From Cyclobacteriaceae bacterium (GTDB lineage: Bacteria; Bacteroidota; Bacteroidia; Cytophagales; Cyclobacteriaceae): DNA of 64,000 nucleotides. The notes beneath the pieces were generated by a model. That model did no database searches, was not told where the DNA came from, and saw only the letters and a list, made by a program, of their open reading frames with translations. Positions 1-8,626 of the stretch are shown here, one piece after another (the stretch's first letter is position 1; each line of letters starts with the position of its first letter). A program made the position numbers and the translations under genes. The stretch covers positions 44,079 through 108,078 of the forward strand of contig JANQPQ010000029.1 of assembly GCA_028285445.1 (NCBI GenBank), given 5' to 3'.

Positions 1-706
1 TAAGGTTATCGATGTGCTAGTTGGCCTTAACAATAAGTTTGTGCTAATGATCGAAGGTCTGCCGCTTAGTACAATCTCACCGATAACACTTTCAGGGCTA
101 CAATCTGCTTTGATCTATGTATTTATCGTAGCTGTCGCATTATTGTTTGCTTACCGGAAAGTCAGGTACTTAAAACTTGCTGCTGCAAGCTGGATATTGG
201 TCTTTTTATTGGAGGTAGACCATGTGGTGCAAAAAAACCAAGCCACTAAGTTTATTGCATATTCTGTTCCCGGCTATACCAACATTGATTTCATAGACAG
301 TGGAAAGTTAAGAAGCTATCGGTCGTCTAGTGATGAGACGCCGACATCCAAGATTGATTATCATATCCAACCAAATCGAAATGCCCTGGGGTTGCCATAC
401 TTGCCCAGTGCAAACATGGTACATAAGAGAGGCGATGATTTTGATTTGATTAGCTGGAATGGCCAAACTATTGGGGTATTAAAGCGCCTTTCGGCAAGCG
501 AATTACCTTTTAGCCTAGATTATTTGATTGTTGCCAACAATGCCATTAATGACTTTGCTCAGTTGGCCAAGTTTCAATTTCAGTTCCTGGTAATCGACAG
601 TTCAAACAAATTTTACATTGCAGAAAGGCTCAAAACCAAGGCTGAAGAATTAAATTTACCCCATTACTCATTGCTCCATTCAGGAGCCTTAGAGGTGAAT
701 TTATAA
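1..706 (+). CDS. comEC: ComEC/Rec2-family competence protein, C-terminal part (5' end outside window)
   Basis: The reading frame is open to the left edge of the window, so this is the last ~235 residues of a longer protein. The visible GTG at position 14 lies inside the frame and is not a believable start. The segment begins with ...VLVGLNNKFVLMIEGLPLS, then one or two hydrophobic helices (about residues 30-70), then a soluble part ending in LVIDSSNKFY and a terminal HSGALEVNL. A hydrophobic bundle followed by a soluble domain ending in an 'IDSSN' strand and 'GA' is what I expect at the end of Bacteroidota ComEC, the inner-membrane channel for DNA uptake. The family is inferred from the tail only, and the channel core cannot be checked. 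The next gene starts 3 bases after the stop. Confidence 0.62.
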   Translation, partial: KVIDVLVGLNNKFVLMIEGLPLSTISPITLSGLQSALIYVFIVAVALLFAYRKVRYLKLAAASWILVFLLEVDHVVQKNQATKFIAYSVPGYTNIDFIDSGKLRSYRSSSDETPTSKIDYHIQPNRNALGLPYLPSANMVHKRGDDFDLISWNGQTIGVLKRLSASELPFSLDYLIVANNAINDFAQLAKFQFQFLVIDSSNKFYIAERLKTKAEELNLPHYSLLHSGALEVNL

Positions 707-709
707 GCT

Positions 710-1483
710 ATGAACTTCACAGAATATTCCACCCAGAATCGTATTGGCTACATAACACTTAATCGACCAGATAAGAGGAATGCCCTTAATTATGAGTTTG
801 TGTCTGAGTTGAAGAGTACATTTGATTTGGCCGAAAATGATGAAAATGCGAAAGTGATTGTACTCCGGGCAGCGGGAAAAGCTTTCTGTGCCGGGGCTGA
901 CCTGGCCTATATTCAACAGCTGCAAAGTAACAGTTATGAAGAGAACTTAGAAGACTCATCGCATTTGAGAGATCTATTTTTGAAGATCTATAAATCTGGC
1001 AAAGTTGTAATTGGTCAGATTCAGGGACATGCCATTGCGGGGGGTGCCGGGCTGGCAGCTCTTTGCGATTACTCCATAACTGTACCTGAGGCAAAATTTG
1101 GTTACACCGAGGTAAGAATTGGGTTTGTGCCTGCCTTGGTAAAAGTATTTCTTCTAAGAAAAATAGGTGAAGCAAAGTCAAAGGAACTGTTGTTAACCGG
1201 CAAACTTGTTTCAGCGCAGCATGCTCAAGAATTGGGTCTAATTAATGAGGTGGTCTCCGCCCATGGGTTAAGTTCTTATGTAGAGGATTTTGCACAGGAG
1301 TTAATTCAAAATAACTCGGCTCAATCAATGGCACTTACAAAGAAAATGATTGCTGAAGTGCAGTCCTTGTCACTGGAGGACGCATTGCAATTCGCTGCGG
1401 AACAAAATGCGAAAGCGCGAGGAAGTAGCGATTGCCAGAAAGGCATAAAGGCATTTCTTGACAAGGAAGAGATCAAATGGTAA
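710..1483 (+). CDS. Enoyl-CoA hydratase/isomerase (crotonase) family protein
   Basis: 257 residues, the normal length for a single-domain crotonase. The CoA-binding/oxyanion segments are visible: AFCAGADL (about 58-65) and IAGGAGLAALCD (about 109-120). A glutamate in the YTEVRIGFVPA stretch (about 134) sits where one of the two crotonase catalytic acids lies. The C-terminal helix (residues 215-257) is acyl-CoA-binding-like. It probably hydrates or isomerises an enoyl-CoA in fatty-acid or branched-chain amino-acid breakdown. The motif set resembles methylglutaconyl-CoA hydratase-type members, but substrate cannot be read from sequence. It starts 3 bases after the ComEC-like gene and is probably co-transcribed with it. 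The family call is secure; the reaction is not. Confidence 0.9.
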   Translation: MNFTEYSTQNRIGYITLNRPDKRNALNYEFVSELKSTFDLAENDENAKVIVLRAAGKAFCAGADLAYIQQLQSNSYEENLEDSSHLRDLFLKIYKSGKVVIGQIQGHAIAGGAGLAALCDYSITVPEAKFGYTEVRIGFVPALVKVFLLRKIGEAKSKELLLTGKLVSAQHAQELGLINEVVSAHGLSSYVEDFAQELIQNNSAQSMALTKKMIAEVQSLSLEDALQFAAEQNAKARGSSDCQKGIKAFLDKEEIKW

Positions 1484-1492
1484 CCGGCTTCT

Positions 1493-2377
1493 CTAATTGC
1501 AATTCGGCCGGGCCGCCTCTACTGAATCGTTAGGATTGCAGGTACGAAAAAATCTAGATCCATTTAATAGGGTATGACCATCTTGATTGGTTGTGAGCGC
1601 GTATTCGGAGATGTTGCCGTTCGTGAATTTCAGTTGTAAAACTGGCTCGCCACCGTCTTGAACAACTTCCCAGGTTCCAGCACCGTCATTATTATTGTAA
1701 CTGTATGCACTGGAGCCACCTGTGCTTATACTCATGTCAGAGTTATCGCTGTACTGAAAATAGCCTTGTGCACAAAGGTCAATTACGGTCTTGTCACTGT
1801 AACCACTAAAATCACTTCCGTCACTGGAACTATAGGTGTTGTAGTAACTTAATCGGCAGCCACTTAGGTCAGTCTTCCACTGGCTAACAGCGGGATTACT
1901 TTTTGGTGTGGAAAACTCAAAGCTGTTTGCAAGAGTAGCAATGGCTTGCTCGTGTTCGGATGAAAATAGCTGCGGTTCGGTTACTATCAGCATGGTTACT
2001 CCGCCGTTAGCTCTGGCTACCAGGCTTATGCCCCTGGCTTTTACTTGCTGCCATTCAAGGGTGCCAGCGAAATCACCTACCAATCCCTGTTTTCCAAAAG
2101 GCTTGAGCTCTGATGTTAATTTCAGATTCGTCCCGTTTTCATCAACAATACCTTGTGCGGCCTCTCTTCTTATTTCATCTAAGTTGCCATACTGATGTTC
2201 AGTGATAATTATGACACCGGGAATCGTGTGACTTCCCAAAATATACATGTCTTCGCCTTCTTGAGCTACCCATCCCTGCGGTACAGTAAACTTTATGCCG
2301 TAATATGGAAGAGATATTACCTCTTGGGCAACAGAACGTGATGAGACCAGAATAGCACAAAACAATAGTACTCTCAT
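1493..2377 (-). CDS. Exported protein of unknown function
   Basis: 294 residues. The N-terminus is a signal peptide (MRVLLFCAILVSSRSVAQ) with likely cleavage after AQ. The first half (about 20-155) reads as a compact alpha/beta domain starting 'LPYYGIKFTVPQGW', the pattern of small periplasmic domains that begin by describing 'native' beta-strands. The second half (about 165-285) is Ser/Tyr/Gly-rich beta sequence with 'GTWEVVQDGGEPVLQLKF' and 'LLNGSRFFRT', plus Cys residues near both ends. I do not recognise a named family with certainty. It follows the AhpD-like gene by 32 bases on the same strand, so the two may share a transcript. Convergent with the crotonase gene, 9 bases apart. Confidence 0.75.
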   Translation of the reverse strand: MRVLLFCAILVSSRSVAQEVISLPYYGIKFTVPQGWVAQEGEDMYILGSHTIPGVIIITEHQYGNLDEIRREAAQGIVDENGTNLKLTSELKPFGKQGLVGDFAGTLEWQQVKARGISLVARANGGVTMLIVTEPQLFSSEHEQAIATLANSFEFSTPKSNPAVSQWKTDLSGCRLSYYNTYSSSDGSDFSGYSDKTVIDLCAQGYFQYSDNSDMSISTGGSSAYSYNNNDGAGTWEVVQDGGEPVLQLKFTNGNISEYALTTNQDGHTLLNGSRFFRTCNPNDSVEAARPNCN

Positions 2378-2409
2378 ACCGGGTTAGTTTACTTAAAGCT
2401 AGTAAATTT

Positions 2410-2973
2410 CTAATCGTATTGGTAGCCTTTGCCACCATCCACCTCCAACTCAACTCCAAGGCCCATCACAATTCTGTTTACAAAGTTGAAATAAGCAATT
2501 ACCAGGGCAGCATCTAATATGGCTCTTTCTTCCAAACCGGTTTGTTTCAACTGATCAATCTGTTTTTCTTCATCAAGTGATGAAGGGTCTACTGTCAGGT
2601 CTTGCGCATATTGACACAGAGCTTTGTCTGAGTCACTGAGTTCTAAAGATTTCCAATCCCTGGCCAGTTGGTCAACTTTCGACTGATCTTTCCAAAAATG
2701 ATTAAGTGCTTCACCGTGATGGGTTACACAGTAGTTGCACTTGTTGCCAGCTGAAACAATCACTGCCATCATTTCACGTTGGTACCGTCGTAAAGGAGAC
2801 TGGCCAAACATAATGGTCATGTATAGATCCATATGGTTTAGAATCGACTCCGGATTGAGGCTTTGTATCTTATGTATTTCTGCCAATTTGCCTCTTTTCT
2901 TTACCAGGTCATCATAGATCTCCAGCAATCGACCTTCGGCTTCATCATGTTGTATTACCTTTATGTAGGGCAT
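2410..2973 (-). CDS. AhpD-like / carboxymuconolactone decarboxylase-family peroxidase-related protein
   Basis: 187 residues, all-helical. The AhpD-type redox motif is intact: C79-N-Y-C82 followed by V-T-H-H (His85/86), inside 'SAGNKCNYCVTHHGEALN'. In this family the two cysteines and the histidine form a proton relay for thiol-dependent peroxidase or alkylhydroperoxidase reductase activity. The length fits the peroxidase-related subgroup with an N-terminal helical extension. Start ATG at 2973; divergent from recQ with only 45 bases between the two starts, so the promoters must overlap. The natural electron donor cannot be inferred from this window. Confidence 0.85.
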   Translation of the reverse strand: MPYIKVIQHDEAEGRLLEIYDDLVKKRGKLAEIHKIQSLNPESILNHMDLYMTIMFGQSPLRRYQREMMAVIVSAGNKCNYCVTHHGEALNHFWKDQSKVDQLARDWKSLELSDSDKALCQYAQDLTVDPSSLDEEKQIDQLKQTGLEERAILDAALVIAYFNFVNRIVMGLGVELEVDGGKGYQYD

Positions 2974-3018
2974 AAGAAAATGTTTGTTCCCCCTTAAATA
3001 TAGGCTAATTTAATATCG

Positions 3019-4929
3019 ATGGAACGCCAGCAGCCCATAGAGATCCTGAAGCAGTATTGGGGCTATGATTCATTCAGAACACTTCAGGAAGACATCATAT
3101 CCGCCGCAATAGCTGGCCATGATGTGTTGGCCTTGTTGCCCACCGGAGGGGGTAAATCTATTTGTTTTCAGGTACCGGCCTTAGCACTGGAGGGACTATG
3201 CCTGGTGGTTTCTCCCTTGATAGCCTTGATGAAAGATCAGGTAGAAAACCTTAAGGCCAGAGGCATTTCAGCAGCGGCTATCTATTCGGGCATGTCGGCA
3301 AGAGAGGTTGACCTGACCCTTGATAATTGCATTTATGGTGATATTAAATTTCTCTATTTATCCCCGGAAAGACTGAAAACAGATCTTTTCAAAGAGCGGG
3401 TACAGAAAATGAAGTTGGCGCTTTTTGTAGTGGATGAAGCTCACTGTATTTCGCAATGGGGCTATGACTTCAGACCGGCCTACTTGGAGATACTGGAGTT
3501 CAAAAAGCAATGGCCTGAATTAAATACCATGGCACTTACTGCCACGGCTACCAAGCAAGTCCAGGAAGATATTCAGGAGAAGCTTGGGTTTAAAGACGGG
3601 ACATTGTTCCGGAAGAGCTTCGCACGAGCCAATTTATCGTATTCAGTCAGGGAGGTTGAAGACAAGAAAAATAAATTATTGGAGGTGCTGACTAAAGTTT
3701 CAGGAACGGGTATAGTTTATGCCTCCACACGGAAGGCAACAGTTGATGTTGCAAAATGGCTGCAGAAGAATAATGTAAGTGCTGACTACTACCATGGGGG
3801 GCTAGACCATAAAGAGAGAATGTTAAAGCAAGAGGGCTGGATAGAGAATAAAATTAGGGTTATGGTTTGTACTAACGCGTTTGGTATGGGAATCGACAAG
3901 CCTGATGTAAGGATTGTGGCCCATATGGATTTGCCGCCTAATCTTGAATCATATTACCAGGAAGCAGGCAGAGCTGGCCGCGACGAACGAAATGCTTTTG
4001 CGGTAGTTATCTATGAGAAGAAGGACTTAGAGGAACTCCTAAAGAAGACCTCCGGGTCAAATCCAAAGCTTGCATTTATTCAGGGTGTTTATCAGGCTTT
4101 AGCTAACCATTTTCAACTGGCAGTCGGCAGCAATAGCTTCAAAACTTATGACTTTGAAATCTCGGAATTTGCTACTAAATACCAATTGGATCCAATCCAA
4201 TTGTTTCATGGGTTAAAGGTATTGGAGAGGGCCAGTATTATTGAATTGTCGGAGGGTTTCCACCATCCATCCAGGGTCCTGATCAAGTTCAAAAATGAAG
4301 AACTTTACCGATTTCAAGTGGCCTATCCCAAATATGATAGTCTTATAAAAGGCTTGCTAAGATTATATGGTGGAGAGTTGTACTCGAATTTTGTCACAGT
4401 TTCTGAGACAAGATTGGCCGCTTATTTAGAAACTGATTTAACAGAAATAATTGAAGGCTTACATGCTCTTTCCAAACAGGGAGTACTTATCTATTCGCCA
4501 CAAAAAGACAAGCCACAAATAGCCTTTGCTCAGCCGCGATTGGATGCAACCAACTTGCAACTTGATGAAGCATGGCTTAAACAAAAACGAAGGCAGGATT
4601 CTGATCGCGCCCAATCTGTGGTCGATTACATCCAGCACCGCCATAGATGCAGGACCCAAATACTACTAGAGTATTTCGATGAAGTTTCATATGATAAGTG
4701 CGGGGTTTGTGATATCTGCCTTAATGAGAAACAGGCAGATGACTACACGGTAGCTGAAAGCTATCGTGATCTGGTAAAGAAAGAATTGGATGGCAAGAGC
4801 AAAGTGGAAAAGTCGAAACTGATGAAATTAGTTGGTGGTAACGAATCCAGGCTCATTGATACATTGAGAAAAATGCAGGATGCCGGTGAAATTGAGCTGG
4901 AGGGTGATTTTATCTTGCGCCTTTATTAA
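3019..4929 (+). CDS. recQ: RecQ-family ATP-dependent DNA helicase
   Basis: 636 residues. Helicase domain 1 has Walker A PTGGGKS (41-47) and the DEAH box VVDEAHC (137-143) followed by the aromatic-rich loop SQWGYDFRP typical of RecQ. Helicase domain 2 ends with EAGRAGRDE. The RecQ C-terminal zinc site is complete: Cys544, Cys561, Cys564 and Cys567. Winged-helix-like sequence follows, but I see no obvious HRDC domain. This 3'-5' helicase unwinds forks and recombination intermediates. The 3' end overlaps the convergent mobA gene by 20 bases. Bacteroidota usually carry several RecQ paralogues, so the symbol marks family membership. Confidence 0.95.
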   Translation: MERQQPIEILKQYWGYDSFRTLQEDIISAAIAGHDVLALLPTGGGKSICFQVPALALEGLCLVVSPLIALMKDQVENLKARGISAAAIYSGMSAREVDLTLDNCIYGDIKFLYLSPERLKTDLFKERVQKMKLALFVVDEAHCISQWGYDFRPAYLEILEFKKQWPELNTMALTATATKQVQEDIQEKLGFKDGTLFRKSFARANLSYSVREVEDKKNKLLEVLTKVSGTGIVYASTRKATVDVAKWLQKNNVSADYYHGGLDHKERMLKQEGWIENKIRVMVCTNAFGMGIDKPDVRIVAHMDLPPNLESYYQEAGRAGRDERNAFAVVIYEKKDLEELLKKTSGSNPKLAFIQGVYQALANHFQLAVGSNSFKTYDFEISEFATKYQLDPIQLFHGLKVLERASIIELSEGFHHPSRVLIKFKNEELYRFQVAYPKYDSLIKGLLRLYGGELYSNFVTVSETRLAAYLETDLTEIIEGLHALSKQGVLIYSPQKDKPQIAFAQPRLDATNLQLDEAWLKQKRRQDSDRAQSVVDYIQHRHRCRTQILLEYFDEVSYDKCGVCDICLNEKQADDYTVAESYRDLVKKELDGKSKVEKSKLMKLVGGNESRLIDTLRKMQDAGEIELEGDFILRLY

Positions 4930-5518
4930 TGGTGTCCTTTATTGCTTGATATTCCTGGGGAGTATTTGCATTTCTGAACATACTTTCCATTGCAGCCGGG
5001 ATTAGTTTTAATCGTTTGGTGTGCATAAATTCCATCAACCCTCTTTTCCCTTGATTATAGTAGCTATCAAGATCGGTTAATACCCAAGGCTCCCAAATGC
5101 TGGGTAGCGGTGCAATATCACCCTCGTTCTTGAAACAAGTAATGTCATTCGCCATATCCCTGGTTTGAATTAAAGACTCTATAGCAGTTGCTTCAAGAAA
5201 AGGCAAATCACAAGGAAGGAATAAACAGGATTTACTAGGGTTAGAAATCATCACCGATCTGATTCCAGAGATTGGGCCCTGGGCAATCTCCAGATCCAGT
5301 ATGGTGTCGAATTCTTTTGGCAAAAGATCTACCTGATCAGGCCGACAGGAAACTACAAAAGGCAAACGTAGATCAAGTAATATTTCTCCCAGATGTTCAG
5401 CTTGGTTCTTGGCGTGATAGTAGAGAAACGCCTTATCCATTCCCATTCTGCGGCTTTGTCCGCCTATGAGGATAGCGGCTATTACATTCTCTCTACCTGG
5501 AGAAGTCTCTTTTGCCAC
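4910..5518 (-). CDS. mobA: Molybdenum cofactor guanylyltransferase (MobA-like)
   Basis: 202 residues. The nucleotidyltransferase signature is near the N-terminus: AAILIGGQSRRMGMDKA (about 14-30), the G-G-x-S-x-R-M-G-x-D-K loop that binds GTP. 'LFLPCDLPFLE' supplies the metal-binding Asp. MobA attaches GMP to Mo-molybdopterin to make the bis-MGD cofactor. It overlaps the upstream moaC by 26 bases on the same strand, which implies translational coupling, and moeA lies just beyond in the opposite direction. The 3' end overlaps recQ. A broader NTP-transferase role is possible, but the neighbours make MobA the best reading. Confidence 0.88.
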   Translation of the reverse strand: MAKETSPGRENVIAAILIGGQSRRMGMDKAFLYYHAKNQAEHLGEILLDLRLPFVVSCRPDQVDLLPKEFDTILDLEIAQGPISGIRSVMISNPSKSCLFLPCDLPFLEATAIESLIQTRDMANDITCFKNEGDIAPLPSIWEPWVLTDLDSYYNQGKRGLMEFMHTKRLKLIPAAMESMFRNANTPQEYQAIKDTINKGAR

Positions 5519-5972
5519 CGGTCTTTTTCATTAGTTTGGTTTCCCGAATAACGATGTCATGTGAAAGGGCTTTACACATATCATAAATTGTGATGGCAGC
5601 AAGACTGGAGCCAACAATAGCCTCCATCTCTACACCGGTTTTTGCTTCAACCGATACCTCACAAGAAATGCGTATTTCTCTTGCCGAGTGTTTCTCAATT
5701 TCTATACGACAACCATCTACAGGTAAAGGGTGACAGAAAGGAATTAAGTTGGCCGTTTGCTTAACTGCGTTGGTACCTGCAACAATGGCGGTATGAAATA
5801 CTGGCCCTTTAGCCGTCTTAATATCACCGTCATCCATCAGTGACATGATTTCCTCACCAAGGTCCACGATGGTTTGGGCCCTGGCCGTTCGGCGGGAAAG
5901 TTTTTTACTGCCGACATCCACCATGCGAGGGTTTCCACTGTCATCAACATGAGTAAGTTTATCTGCGCTCAT
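5493..5972 (-). CDS. moaC: Cyclic pyranopterin monophosphate synthase (MoaC)
   Basis: 159 residues, standard MoaC length. Diagnostic stretches: THVDDSGNPRMVDVG near the start (about 7-21), GTNAVKQTANLIPFCHPLP in the middle, and VEAKTGVEMEA followed by AAITIYDMCKA near the end, which carry the active-site His, Lys and Asp residues of the family. MoaC converts 3',8-cyclo-GTP into cyclic pyranopterin monophosphate, the second committed step of molybdenum-cofactor synthesis. It begins 63 bases from the divergent moeA and overlaps mobA. Its partner MoaA and the MPT synthase genes are not in this window. Confidence 0.96.
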   Translation of the reverse strand: MSADKLTHVDDSGNPRMVDVGSKKLSRRTARAQTIVDLGEEIMSLMDDGDIKTAKGPVFHTAIVAGTNAVKQTANLIPFCHPLPVDGCRIEIEKHSAREIRISCEVSVEAKTGVEMEAIVGSSLAAITIYDMCKALSHDIVIRETKLMKKTGGKRDFSR

Positions 5973-6035
5973 TGCTACTGTTTGTCGTCATCAGTATAAA
6001 TTTACAGCCCTATAATCAATTTAAAAATTTCCGAC

Positions 6036-7232
6036 ATGATACCAGTCGAAGAGGCCTACGAAATTCTGATGTCAAATTTATGTAAGTCCAAGACAGAACC
6101 AGTAGACATTAGAAAGTCGGTGGGTAGAATACTCACAGAATCAATTTATGCAGATAGGAATTTCCCTCCCTTTGACAGGGTTACCATGGATGGCATTGCA
6201 ATCAGGTTTGAAGACTGGCAACAAGGTATTAGGGAATTCAAAGTACAGGAAATGCAAGTGGCTGGCAACCCCCCAGTGACTTTGCGCAAATCGGGGAATT
6301 GCATTGAAGTAATGACCGGAGCCATGATGCCTGAAGGTGCTGATACCATAGTAAGATATGAAGATTTCGAAATTGAAAAGAAGGTTGCGGTTGTTAAAGA
6401 ACTTAAGCTGAAAAAAGGTGCCAACGTACACGATGAGGGCAGCGATCGTGCAATTGGTGATCAATTATTGGAACCAGGGGGCATCATAGGGCCCGCCGAA
6501 GCCGCTGTGATCGCGACAGTTGGTGAATCGATTGTGCAAGTTGCTGAGCCCCCGAAGGTGGCTATTCTTACCACTGGCGATGAGTTGGTTGACATTGATG
6601 AAGAGCCTCTGCCTCACCAAATTCGAAAGTCAAACTCATTTGCCATTGATGGCGCATTGAAGGAGCTGGGTGTCACATCTACCATTCTTCATCTTAACGA
6701 TGAAAAAGAGGTGATGAAATCAACCATTGAGGAGGTTTTGGATAAGCATGAGGTATTGATTCTGTCTGGAGGTGTTTCAAAGGGAAAGAAGGACTTTGTT
6801 CCAGAGGTACTTGAAGAACTTGGTGTGGAGAAGCTTTTTCACAGAGTAAAGCAGCGCCCTGGGAAACCATTTTGGTTTGGTGTTCGCCAAACAGAGGAGG
6901 GAACCAATTATGTTTTTGCCCTGCCTGGAAATCCTGTTAGCACGTTCCTTTGCTACTACCGATACGTTAAGCCGTGGCTTTTTCGTTCTATGGGTGGCAA
7001 CCTTACCAATGAAATTGCCACTCTGGATGGCGACTTTAAATTTGAGCCGGATTTGACCTACTTTTTACAGGTGAAACTAAGTAACGAGGGAGTTCTAAAA
7101 GCCGCTCCAATTGCTGGGGGAGGGTCTGGTGATTTGGCTAACCTTGTCGAATGCGATGCTTTCATGGAACTTCCCGCCACTAAGAAGGCATTTAACAAGG
7201 GAGAGACTTTCCCTATTTACCGGTATAGATAG
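6036..7232 (+). CDS. moeA: Molybdopterin molybdenumtransferase (MoeA)
   Basis: 398 residues. The MoeA order is visible: an N-terminal domain starting IPVEEAYEILMSNL with FDRVTMDGIA, the MPT-binding domain with ILTTGDELVD and LSGGVSKGKKDFVPEVL, then PGKPFWFG and ALPGNPVSTFLCYYRYV, followed by a C-terminal beta domain. MoeA inserts molybdate into adenylated molybdopterin. It is divergent from moaC-mobA, so three Moco genes form one locus. No molybdate transporter or molybdoenzyme gene is nearby, so the client enzyme is not shown here. Confidence 0.95.
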   Translation: MIPVEEAYEILMSNLCKSKTEPVDIRKSVGRILTESIYADRNFPPFDRVTMDGIAIRFEDWQQGIREFKVQEMQVAGNPPVTLRKSGNCIEVMTGAMMPEGADTIVRYEDFEIEKKVAVVKELKLKKGANVHDEGSDRAIGDQLLEPGGIIGPAEAAVIATVGESIVQVAEPPKVAILTTGDELVDIDEEPLPHQIRKSNSFAIDGALKELGVTSTILHLNDEKEVMKSTIEEVLDKHEVLILSGGVSKGKKDFVPEVLEELGVEKLFHRVKQRPGKPFWFGVRQTEEGTNYVFALPGNPVSTFLCYYRYVKPWLFRSMGGNLTNEIATLDGDFKFEPDLTYFLQVKLSNEGVLKAAPIAGGGSGDLANLVECDAFMELPATKKAFNKGETFPIYRYR

Positions 7233-7272
7233 CAGCATCGGCTATTCCGTTTCAAATACAGGTTGTTTAACT

Positions 7273-7280
7273 TAAATTTG
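7273..7280 (+). promoter_or_regulatory. Candidate -7 box of the ffh promoter
   Basis: TAAATTTG matches the Bacteroidota -7 consensus TAnnTTTG and lies 19 bases before the ffh start codon. No convincing TTTG -33 partner is seen at the usual distance, so this is a partial match. Confidence 0.35.
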
Positions 7281-7299
7281 CAGGCTAATTACAACAAGT

Positions 7300-8625
7300 A
7301 TGTTTGACAATCTTAGTACCAAATTAGATAGGGCTTTTAAGACCCTCAAAGGGCAGGGGCGCATAACGGAGATCAACGTTGCCACAACGGTTAAAGAAAT
7401 CAGGAGAGCCCTTATAGACGCCGATGTTAACTACAAGGTAGCTAAGGATGTAACCGATTCTATTAAGGAAAAGGCCTTGGGAGAGGATGTACTCATTGCA
7501 GTTTCACCGGGCCAGTTGCTGACAAAGATTGTTTATGAAGAGCTTACTGCTTTGATGGGTGGTAAGAACGAGGAGATTACTATATCCGGAGACCCGGCGG
7601 TAATCCTTATTTCGGGCCTCCAAGGTTCTGGTAAAACAACTTTTTCAGGAAAGCTTGCAAGCCTTATCAAGAAGCAGGGAAGACAAGTAATGCTAGCTGC
7701 ATGTGATATTTACAGGCCTGCCGCTATTGATCAGTTGAAAGTAATTGGCGAGCAGGTTGGCGTTGAAGTTTATGCAGAACCAGAAAATAAGAATGCTATT
7801 GAAATTGCTAATAATGCCATAAAGCATGCGAAGCAAACAAATAAGAAGATCCTCATAGTTGATACCGCCGGTCGCCTTGCAGTTGATGAGGAGATGATGG
7901 CAGAGATTGCGGGTCTGAAAGAGAGCCTTAGGCCATCTGAGACGCTATTTGTAGTGGATTCGATGACCGGGCAAGATGCGGTTAATACCGCTAAAGCATT
8001 CAACGAACGATTGAATTTTGATGGTGTTGTACTAACAAAGTTAGACGGCGATACCAGGGGAGGGGCCGCCCTATCGATTAGAACCGTTGTGGAGAAGCCG
8101 ATTAAGTATATATCGACCGGCGAAAAGATGGAGGCCATTGATCTCTTTCACCCCGATCGAATGGCAAATAGAATTTTGGGTATGGGTGATGTGGTGTCGC
8201 TGGTGGAGAAAGCCCAGGAGACTTTTGACGAAGAAGAGGCCCGCCGACTTAATAAGAAGATTAGAAAGAATCAATTCGATTTTGATGATTTTCTCTCACA
8301 ACTAGAGCAGATCAAGAAGATGGGAAATCTTAAGGATCTGATGGGAATGATTCCAGGAGTAGGCAAGGCCATAAAGGACATAGATATAGACGACGATTCT
8401 TTCAGACCTATTGAGGCTATTATTAAGTCAATGACTAAGCAGGAACGTGCAAATCCTGACCTTTTAAACGGTAGTCGCCGCAAACGCATTGCAGATGGCA
8501 GTGGTACTTCAATTCAGCAGGTGAACAATCTACTTAAGCAATTTGGCGAAATGCGCAAAATGATGAAGACCATGAATAAGATGGGAGGAATGAAGAGATT
8601 AGGCGGTATGATGCGCCCCAATTAG
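7300..8625 (+). CDS. ffh: Signal recognition particle protein Ffh (SRP54)
   Basis: 441 residues. N-domain four-helix bundle (1-90), then the G domain: P-loop GLQGSGKT (106-113), DTAGR (188-192) and TKLDGDTRGG (from 246). The M domain follows from about 300 and ends in a methionine-rich tail (MRKMMKTMNKMGGMKR...MM), the groove that binds signal sequences. Ffh works with 4.5S RNA and FtsY to bring nascent membrane proteins to SecYEG. It is monocistronic here, with moeA 67 bases upstream and the convergent pdhB ending one base away. Confidence 0.97.
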   Translation: MFDNLSTKLDRAFKTLKGQGRITEINVATTVKEIRRALIDADVNYKVAKDVTDSIKEKALGEDVLIAVSPGQLLTKIVYEELTALMGGKNEEITISGDPAVILISGLQGSGKTTFSGKLASLIKKQGRQVMLAACDIYRPAAIDQLKVIGEQVGVEVYAEPENKNAIEIANNAIKHAKQTNKKILIVDTAGRLAVDEEMMAEIAGLKESLRPSETLFVVDSMTGQDAVNTAKAFNERLNFDGVVLTKLDGDTRGGAALSIRTVVEKPIKYISTGEKMEAIDLFHPDRMANRILGMGDVVSLVEKAQETFDEEEARRLNKKIRKNQFDFDDFLSQLEQIKKMGNLKDLMGMIPGVGKAIKDIDIDDDSFRPIEAIIKSMTKQERANPDLLNGSRRKRIADGSGTSIQQVNNLLKQFGEMRKMMKTMNKMGGMKRLGGMMRPN

Positions 8626-8626
8626 A